Shown here piece by piece: positions 7,468 to 11,439 of a stretch of DNA of 11,439 bases. Below the pieces are notes generated by a model. It was not told where the DNA came from and searched no databases. It saw only the letters and a list, made by a program, of their open reading frames with translations. The number at the start of each line of letters is the position of its first letter. The first letter of the stretch is position 1. A program made the translations under genes and the position numbers. Where the stretch lies: positions 1 through 11,439 of the forward strand of contig JAITIG010000219.1 in NCBI GenBank assembly GCA_031279575.1, read 5' to 3'. The DNA comes from Bifidobacteriaceae bacterium (GTDB taxonomy: Bacteria > Actinomycetota > Actinomycetes > Actinomycetales > WQXJ01).

Positions 7468-10400
7468 GTGTTTCAGATCAACTTGCCACCCGGACCTCCC
7501 AGACCTCCCCGCAACAACCCGCCCCGCGTCCCCGGCGGCAAACCGCTGCTGCGCTCCCCGCTGGTGTGGACCGTCGGCGTCCTGGTGGGGATCGCGCTCC
7601 TGCTGTACGCCGCCTCCCAAATCTGGACCGAGGTGCTGTGGTTTGAGCAGCTCGGCTTCCTGAGGGTCTTCACCACCCAGTGGGTGGCGCGCATCGCCTT
7701 GTTCGCCGCCGGGCTGGTGGTGATGGCGCTGGTGGTGTGGGCGTCGATGCAGATCGCCTACCGCAGCCGGCCCGTCTACAGCGCCGGCACCGAATCGGAG
7801 CAGGTGCTCAACCGCTACCGGGAGCAGTTCGAGCCGGTGCGCCGCCCGGCCATGGTCCTGGTGCCGCTGGCCCTGGGGCTGTTCGCCGGCGGCAACGCCT
7901 CCGCCCAGTGGGAGCAGGTCCTGCTGGCCTTGAATTCGCGGACCTTCGGCGAGGTGGACCCCCAATTCGGGCTCGACTGGGGGTTCTACGCCTTCAACCT
8001 GCCGGTGATCCGGTTCGCGGTCTCCTTCCTGATGGCCGCGGTCGCCTTGGGGCTGGTGGCCGGGGTGGTGGTGCACTACCTCTACGGCGGCATCCGCTCC
8101 TCCAGCGGCGGGGTGAGGGGCCTGAGCGGCGCCTTCAGCCGGGCCGCCCGCGTCCAACTGGGGCTGATGGCGGCCCTGTTCTGCTTGCTGGTGGCGGTGC
8201 AGTACTTCCTCGACCGCTATTCCATGCTGACCGCCTCCGGCACCTGGGACGGGGCGCTTTACACCGCCGTCCACGCCAACATGCCCGCCAAGCTGATCAT
8301 GGCCTGCATCGCGGTGTTTGTGGCGGCCATGTTTGTGGTGGCGGCCTGGAGAGGCGATTGGCGCCTGCCCGCCACCGGGCTGGGCCTGATGGTGCTGTCC
8401 GCCATGGTGGTCGGCTGGGCCTACCCGGCCCTGATCCAAGCTTTCTCGGTCAACCCGTCGCAGAAGGACAAGGAGGCCGTCTACATTCAGCGCAACATCA
8501 ACGCCACCCGCATCGCCTTCGACTTGGATGACGTGGAGGTGACGTCGTATTCGGCCAAGACCGACGCCGAGCCGGGCGCGTTGCGCGAGGACGCCGATTC
8601 GACCGCCTCGATCCGCCTGCTCGACCCGACCGTGGTCAGCCCGACTTTCCGCCAGAAGGAGCAGAACAAGCAGTACTACGACTTCCCCTCGGTGCTCTCG
8701 GTGGACCGCTATGAGGTCGAGGGCGAGAAACGCGACACGGTGATCGCCGTGCGCGACCTCAAACTGGAGGGCTTGGGGGACTCCGGCTCCCAGTGGGTCA
8801 ACCAGCACACCGTCTACACCCACGGCTACGGCGCCGTGGCGGCCTACGGCAACACCACCGACGAGCGCGGTTGGCCCGCCTTCTACGAGGGCGGCATCCC
8901 CTCCCAAGGCGATCTGAATGTCGAGGAGCCCAGGGTTTACTTCGGCACCACCTCGCCGGATTACTCGATTGTCGGCGGCACGGCCGAAGACAAGCCGATC
9001 GAGTTGGACTACCCCTCGGACGATGCCGAGTCCGGCCAGGTCAACAACACCTTCCAGGGCGATGGCGGCCCGAGGGTCGGTTCGGCGCTGAACAAGGTGC
9101 TCTACGCCATGCGCTTCGGGTCGACCAACATCTTGTTCTCCGAGAACGTGCGCCCGGACTCGCAAATCCTCTACGACCGCGACCCTTATGAGCGGGTTCA
9201 GAAGGTCGCCCCCTACTTGACCCTCGATGAGCGGGTCTACCCGGCGGTGGTGGACGGCGGCATCGTCTGGGTGGTGGACGGCTACACGACATCGGACGCC
9301 ATCCCCTACTCGCAGCACCAGGCGCTTTCGACCACCGCGGTCGACTCGATCAGCCAGCTCAGCAACGTGGCCGGGATCAATTCGCTGACGGCGCAATCCG
9401 TCAACTACCTGCGCAACTCGGTCAAAGCGGTGGTCAACGCCTACGACGGCTCGGTCACCTTGTACGCCTGGGACACCGAGGACCCGGTGTTGAAGGCTTG
9501 GGCCAGCGTCTACGGCAACAACTTGACGCCGATCTCCGAGATCAGCGGCGACTTGATGAGCCACCTGCGCTACCCGGAGACCTTGTTCAAGATCCAGCGC
9601 GCGGTGCTGGCCAGGTACCACGTGACGGACGCGGACTCGTTCTACAGCCGGTCGGATTTCTGGCGCGTCCCAACCGATCCGACGGTCGAGCGCCAGAACC
9701 CGCCGCTGCAGCCGCCCTACTACCTGACCATGAAGATGCCGACCCAGGAGGAGGCCACCTTCTCGCTGTCCTCGACTTTCATTTTGGACGATGACGAGCG
9801 CCCGGTTTTGAAGGGCTTCTTGGCTGTCAACTCTGAGACCGGCAACCAGGCCGGGCAGGTGGCGGCCGACTACGGCAAGATACGCCTGCTGCGCCTGCCG
9901 CAGGAGACCTCGGTGGACGGCCCCGGCCAGGTGCAAAACCGCTTTGTGTCCGATTCGACGGTCAAGACCGAGATCCGCCTGCTGCAAGACCAGGGCACCG
10001 AGTTGATCAAGGGCAATCTGTTGACCCTGCCGGTGGGCGGGGGCCTGCTTTACGTCCAGCCGCTTTACGTCCAGGCCTCAAGCGGCACCCAGTTCCCGTC
10101 GCTGCAAAAGGTGGTGGTCGGGTTCGGCGAGGATGTGCGCGTGGCGGACACTTTGTCCGCCGCCTTGGACGCGGTCTTCGGGGGCGATGCCGGCGCGGCC
10201 GCCGGGGACACCGGGGTGGAGAAGGAGCCTGCCATCGACCCGGAGGGAGAGCAGACCGGCGGCGAGGGGGGCGAGGCCGGCGGGCAGACGGCCTCGCCCA
10301 GCCCGCCCGCCAGCGCCTCGCCCAGCCCGTCCGCCACCCAGGGCGCCCCGGGCGGCCTCGACGCCGCCATCGACGATGCTTTGAAGGCTCAGGCGGCGGC

Positions 10401-10509
10401 CGAGGCGGCCATGAAGGCAGCCGATTGGGAGGCCTACGCCAAGGCCCAGAAGGACCTTGAGACGGCGCTCAACCAGTTGGCCGAGGCGCGGCAGGCGGGT
10501 TCCACGTAG
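7468..10509 (+). CDS. UPF0182 family membrane protein
   Basis: This 1013-residue protein belongs to the uncharacterised UPF0182 (COG1615) family, common in actinobacteria. A proline-rich cytoplasmic N-terminus precedes seven hydrophobic segments at about 32-52, 72-94, 126-142, 180-203, 229-247, 273-293 and 300-322. Directly after the last is NPSQKDKEAVYIQRNINATR (329-348), close to the family signature at the membrane exit. A soluble region of about 550 residues follows and is probably extracytoplasmic. Residues about 904-967 form a low-complexity Gly/Glu/Ser/Pro linker including SPSPPASASPSPS. The last 45 residues are an Ala/Lys/Glu-rich amphipathic helix. The length fits the family. GTG 7468 is chosen from its Shine-Dalgarno; the frame extends to 7453. 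The gene follows the PDZ/Lon protease on the same strand, as in mycobacteria. The molecular function is not known. Confidence 0.95.
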   Translation: MFQINLPPGPPRPPRNNPPRVPGGKPLLRSPLVWTVGVLVGIALLLYAASQIWTEVLWFEQLGFLRVFTTQWVARIALFAAGLVVMALVVWASMQIAYRSRPVYSAGTESEQVLNRYREQFEPVRRPAMVLVPLALGLFAGGNASAQWEQVLLALNSRTFGEVDPQFGLDWGFYAFNLPVIRFAVSFLMAAVALGLVAGVVVHYLYGGIRSSSGGVRGLSGAFSRAARVQLGLMAALFCLLVAVQYFLDRYSMLTASGTWDGALYTAVHANMPAKLIMACIAVFVAAMFVVAAWRGDWRLPATGLGLMVLSAMVVGWAYPALIQAFSVNPSQKDKEAVYIQRNINATRIAFDLDDVEVTSYSAKTDAEPGALREDADSTASIRLLDPTVVSPTFRQKEQNKQYYDFPSVLSVDRYEVEGEKRDTVIAVRDLKLEGLGDSGSQWVNQHTVYTHGYGAVAAYGNTTDERGWPAFYEGGIPSQGDLNVEEPRVYFGTTSPDYSIVGGTAEDKPIELDYPSDDAESGQVNNTFQGDGGPRVGSALNKVLYAMRFGSTNILFSENVRPDSQILYDRDPYERVQKVAPYLTLDERVYPAVVDGGIVWVVDGYTTSDAIPYSQHQALSTTAVDSISQLSNVAGINSLTAQSVNYLRNSVKAVVNAYDGSVTLYAWDTEDPVLKAWASVYGNNLTPISEISGDLMSHLRYPETLFKIQRAVLARYHVTDADSFYSRSDFWRVPTDPTVERQNPPLQPPYYLTMKMPTQEEATFSLSSTFILDDDERPVLKGFLAVNSETGNQAGQVAADYGKIRLLRLPQETSVDGPGQVQNRFVSDSTVKTEIRLLQDQGTELIKGNLLTLPVGGGLLYVQPLYVQASSGTQFPSLQKVVVGFGEDVRVADTLSAALDAVFGGDAGAAAGDTGVEKEPAIDPEGEQTGGEGGEAGGQTASPSPPASASPSPSATQGAPGGLDAAIDDALKAQAAAEAAMKAADWEAYAKAQKDLETALNQLAEARQAGST

Positions 10510-10762
10510 CGCCCCGGGCGGCGGGCCGGGCGGGGCGCGGCGCCCACACCAGGCTTTCGAGTTGGGCGATGCGCTGGCGGTCGCGGGCGGCTTGGTCTTG
10601 GAGTTGGACCAGGGCGTCCTCGTAGGCCCGCAGCGTGAAGGCCACGGTGTCCAGCAGGTCGTCGACTTCGACCGGGTCGTAGCCCTCGCGGAACTTGGTG
10701 GGGCGGAAGCTGGCCAGGACCACCTCGTCTGCCGTCACCAGCCGGTTGCCTTTGCGCGCCAT
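10469..10762 (-). CDS. Small DivIVA-domain protein
   Basis: The 97-residue product starts MARKGNRLVTADEVV. Its core FRPTKFREGYDPVEVDDLLDTV (residues about 19-40) matches the N-terminal membrane-binding and dimerisation motif of actinobacterial DivIVA/Wag31-type proteins, whose relatives carry similar TKFREGYD...EVDDFLD sequences. Residues about 38-72 are a predicted short coiled coil. The last 25 residues are a Pro/Ala/Arg tail, so it is much shorter than full DivIVA and may act as an adaptor or cofactor at curved membranes (inference). The frame extends upstream to GTG 10831, but that would run into the tRNA promoter, so ATG 10762 is preferred. No Shine-Dalgarno is visible. GACAAT (10769-10774 on the minus strand) lies 6 bases before the ATG, which would suit a leaderless message. 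The 3' end overlaps UPF0182 by 41 bp on the opposite strand. Confidence 0.85.
   Translation of the reverse strand: MARKGNRLVTADEVVLASFRPTKFREGYDPVEVDDLLDTVAFTLRAYEDALVQLQDQAARDRQRIAQLESLVWAPRPARPAARGATWNPPAAPRPTG
10509..10538. terminator. GC hairpin at the UPF0182 / DivIVA-domain gene junction
   Basis: GCGCCCCG (10509-10516) pairs perfectly with CGGGGCGC (10531-10538) across a 14-base loop. The stem begins on the last base of the UPF0182 stop codon. On the minus strand it lies inside the 3' coding part of the DivIVA-domain gene. No T-tract follows on the plus strand, so it would be an unconventional terminator of the sort often predicted in GC-rich genomes. Termination is an inference from structure and position. 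Confidence 0.4.
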
Positions 10763-10809
10763 CGGACCATTGTCGCAGCCCGCCGTGGACCTTCCTCCCC
10801 GCCGCCGTT

Positions 10810-10838
10810 TTGCCTCGGTGGGGGTTTTCACCTAGACT
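10810..10838 (+). promoter_or_regulatory. Promoter of the initiator tRNA gene
   Basis: TTGCCT (10810-10815) and TAGACT (10833-10838) are separated by exactly 17 bases. They match the housekeeping sigma consensus 4 of 6 at -35, and the -10 fits TAnnnT. Transcription would start near 10845, about 9 bases before the mature tRNA end at 10854. The -35 region is shared with the upstream leader of the divergent DivIVA-domain gene. Confidence 0.6.
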
Positions 10839-10853
10839 GTCGGGGCTGAGCAA

Positions 10854-10927
10854 CGCGGGGTGGAGCAGTTCGGTAGCTCGCCGGGCTCATAACCCGGAGG
10901 TCGGAGGTTCAAATCCTCCCCCCGCTA
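10854..10927 (+). tRNA. Initiator tRNA-fMet, anticodon CAT
   Basis: A 74-base cloverleaf folds cleanly. Acceptor arm CGCGGGG pairs with CCCCGC apart from position 1. D stem is GAGC/GCTC, anticodon stem CCGGG/CCCGG with loop CTCATAA, and T stem GGAGG/CCTCC with loop TTCAAAT. The anticodon CAT is at 10888-10890. Two bacterial initiator hallmarks are present: a mismatched 1-72 pair (C1 against T72 at 10926) and three consecutive G-C pairs at the base of the anticodon stem. The discriminator is A at 10927. The 3' CCA is not encoded, since CTA follows, so it must be added by tRNA nucleotidyltransferase. A promoter lies upstream at 10810-10838. It shares the window with infB, whose product binds this tRNA, but about 8 kb away, so the link may be incidental. 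Confidence 0.97.
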
Positions 10928-10950
10928 CTAAAAGAAGGCGCCTGGCCAGT

Positions 10951-10974
10951 CGCGACGCCCACCGGGGCGGCGCG
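10951..10974. terminator. Stem-loop downstream of the initiator tRNA
   Basis: CGCG (10951-10954), a mismatched A, CGCCC (10956-10960), a four-base loop ACCG, GGGCG (10965-10969), a mismatched G and CGCG (10971-10974) form a nine-pair hairpin with one internal A-G mismatch. It starts 24 bases after the tRNA 3' end, a suitable place for tRNA termination. No T-run follows immediately, so the role is an inference. Confidence 0.4.
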
Positions 10975-10977
10975 CGA

Positions 10978-11252
10978 CGGTCTTGGGGCGCCACCAGATC
11001 ACAGTCTGATTGCCGTTTTGCCCGCGCTGGGGCCCGGCGGTCGCGCTCGCGGCGATGGGGGCGGTCAGCCGCTTGGTCAAGTCCCGTGAAGTGGTGTATG
11101 GGTTTTCCTTCGAGTTTGGCTGGTCAGAGGGGTTGTTCGGGTTTGTAGGCGGCTTTGGCGTCGGCGGCTGGGGGGCGGCCGGCGCAGTTCGGGGGTCGCG
11201 CGGCCGGCGCAGTTCGCCGCCGCAGCCAATCGGTTGAAACGCGGGGCGCCAA
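10978..11252. other. Gene-free spacer of T/G-rich and repetitive sequence
   Basis: No credible gene was found between the tRNA and the last minus-strand gene. The open frames here start at TTG or run through the tRNA, and none has a recognisable product. The plus strand is visibly T/G-rich from about 11060 to 11170, unlike the C-rich coding sequence around it. It could be a degraded gene or mobile-element remnant; I cannot identify one. The segment also holds the 17-bp direct repeat reported separately. Confidence 0.5.
11175..11216. repeat. 17-bp direct repeat, two copies 25 bp apart
   Basis: GCGGCCGGCGCAGTTCG occurs at 11175-11191 and again, identical, at 11200-11216, with 8 bases between. 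The start-to-start distance is 25 bp. It lies in non-coding sequence downstream of both the tRNA and the convergent last gene. A local duplication or a protein-binding site are both possible. Confidence 0.85.
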
Positions 11253-11288
11253 CCAGGCTGAACCGGGCTAGGCCGGGCTCAGTCCTGG
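11253..11288. terminator. Stem-loop over the stop codon of the last minus-strand gene
   Basis: CCAGG (11253-11257) pairs with CCTGG (11284-11288), CTGA (11258-11261) with TCAG (11279-11282), and CCGG (11263-11266) with CCGG (11273-11276) around a six-base loop. Only small bulges separate the three helices, for 13 pairs in total. It lies at the 3' end of the minus-strand gene, whose TGA (11279-11281) is inside it, so it may terminate that transcript or shield its 3' end. No U-tract is obvious on the minus strand. Confidence 0.4.
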
Positions 11289-11439
11289 CGCGGCGGGAAG
11301 AACCAGCGGCGCCAGAAACTCAGCTTGGCCGGCCCGGTGGCGGCGTCTTCGGCGGCATCCTCCTCTTCCTCGACCAGCAGGTCGATGTGGACCGCCAGCA
11401 GGTTGCCCGCGCTGTCATAGCTGCCCAAGACCGGGTAGA
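11279..11439 (-). CDS. C-terminal fragment of an unrecognised protein
   Basis: The minus-strand frame is open from the window edge to a TGA at 11279-11281, giving 52 residues. It begins YPVLGSYDSAGNLLAVHIDL, continues through an acidic stretch (LVEEEEDAAEDAA) and ends LSFWRRWFFPPRQD. The codons have the G/C-rich third positions of neighbouring genes, which supports a real coding end. The start lies beyond the window. I do not recognise the family. The short beta-strand-like start, acidic linker and aromatic-basic tail suggest a soluble domain with a tail that could contact a membrane or nucleic acid, but this is speculation. It is convergent with the tRNA gene across about 350 bp. Confidence 0.65.
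   Translation of the reverse strand, partial: YPVLGSYDSAGNLLAVHIDLLVEEEEDAAEDAATGPAKLSFWRRWFFPPRQD

Noticed and set aside
7291..9987. 898-codon open frame on the minus strand opposite the UPF0182 gene
   Set aside because: It is the mirror of a GC-rich coding frame: its product is a His/Arg/Val/Gly-rich sequence with no family motif. The plus-strand gene is a clear family member, and long antisense frames are expected at this base composition.
10810..11148. 112-codon plus-strand frame across the tRNA
   Set aside because: It reads through the tRNA-fMet gene and yields the typical false peptide of such loci (VARRAHNPEVGGSNPPP). No family similarity.
11010..11237. 75-codon plus-strand frame from TTG
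   Set aside because: It has a rare start, no visible ribosome-binding site and a Gly/Phe-rich product without a domain, and it includes the direct repeats.

Overview
The window is very GC-rich, with G or C in most third codon positions and GTG starts. Its gene content fits a chromosome of the Actinomycetota; the order or genus cannot be fixed from sequence alone. It is core-genome territory. I see no phage, IS transposase, CRISPR array or toxin module.

Left part (1-4853, + strand) is a compact translation and RNA-maturation operon: the 3' part of infB (initiation factor IF-2), rbfA (30S maturation factor), truB (tRNA Psi55 synthase) and truA (tRNA Psi38-40 synthase). Every junction overlaps: infB/rbfA by 1 base, rbfA/truB by 23 or 26 bases, truB/truA by 4 bases. 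TruB carries an unusual N-terminal extension of about 77 residues, encoded by six perfectly phased 30-bp tandem repeats. The position of truA directly behind truB is also not the usual actinobacterial arrangement.

Middle part (4842-10509) holds three genes that also lie together in Mycobacterium tuberculosis (Rv3195, Rv3194c, Rv3193c, from memory). They are a cytoplasmic zincin-like DUF2342 protein on the minus strand, a divergently transcribed membrane-anchored PDZ plus Lon-type (S16) serine protease, and a seven-helix UPF0182 membrane protein with a large extracytoplasmic region. The zincin gene overlaps the end of truA tail to tail by 12 bp and is separated from the protease gene by only 48 bp. 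The joint role of these proteins is not known to me. This trio is the best candidate here for an undescribed functional module.

Right part (10469-11439) has a small DivIVA-domain protein on the minus strand, convergent with UPF0182 and overlapping it by 41 bp with a strong GC hairpin at the junction. It is followed by an initiator tRNA (tRNA-fMet, CAT) with a recognisable promoter. Then comes about 350 bp without a credible gene, containing a 17-bp direct repeat and two stem-loops. Last is the C-terminal 52 codons of an unrecognised minus-strand gene that runs off the window.
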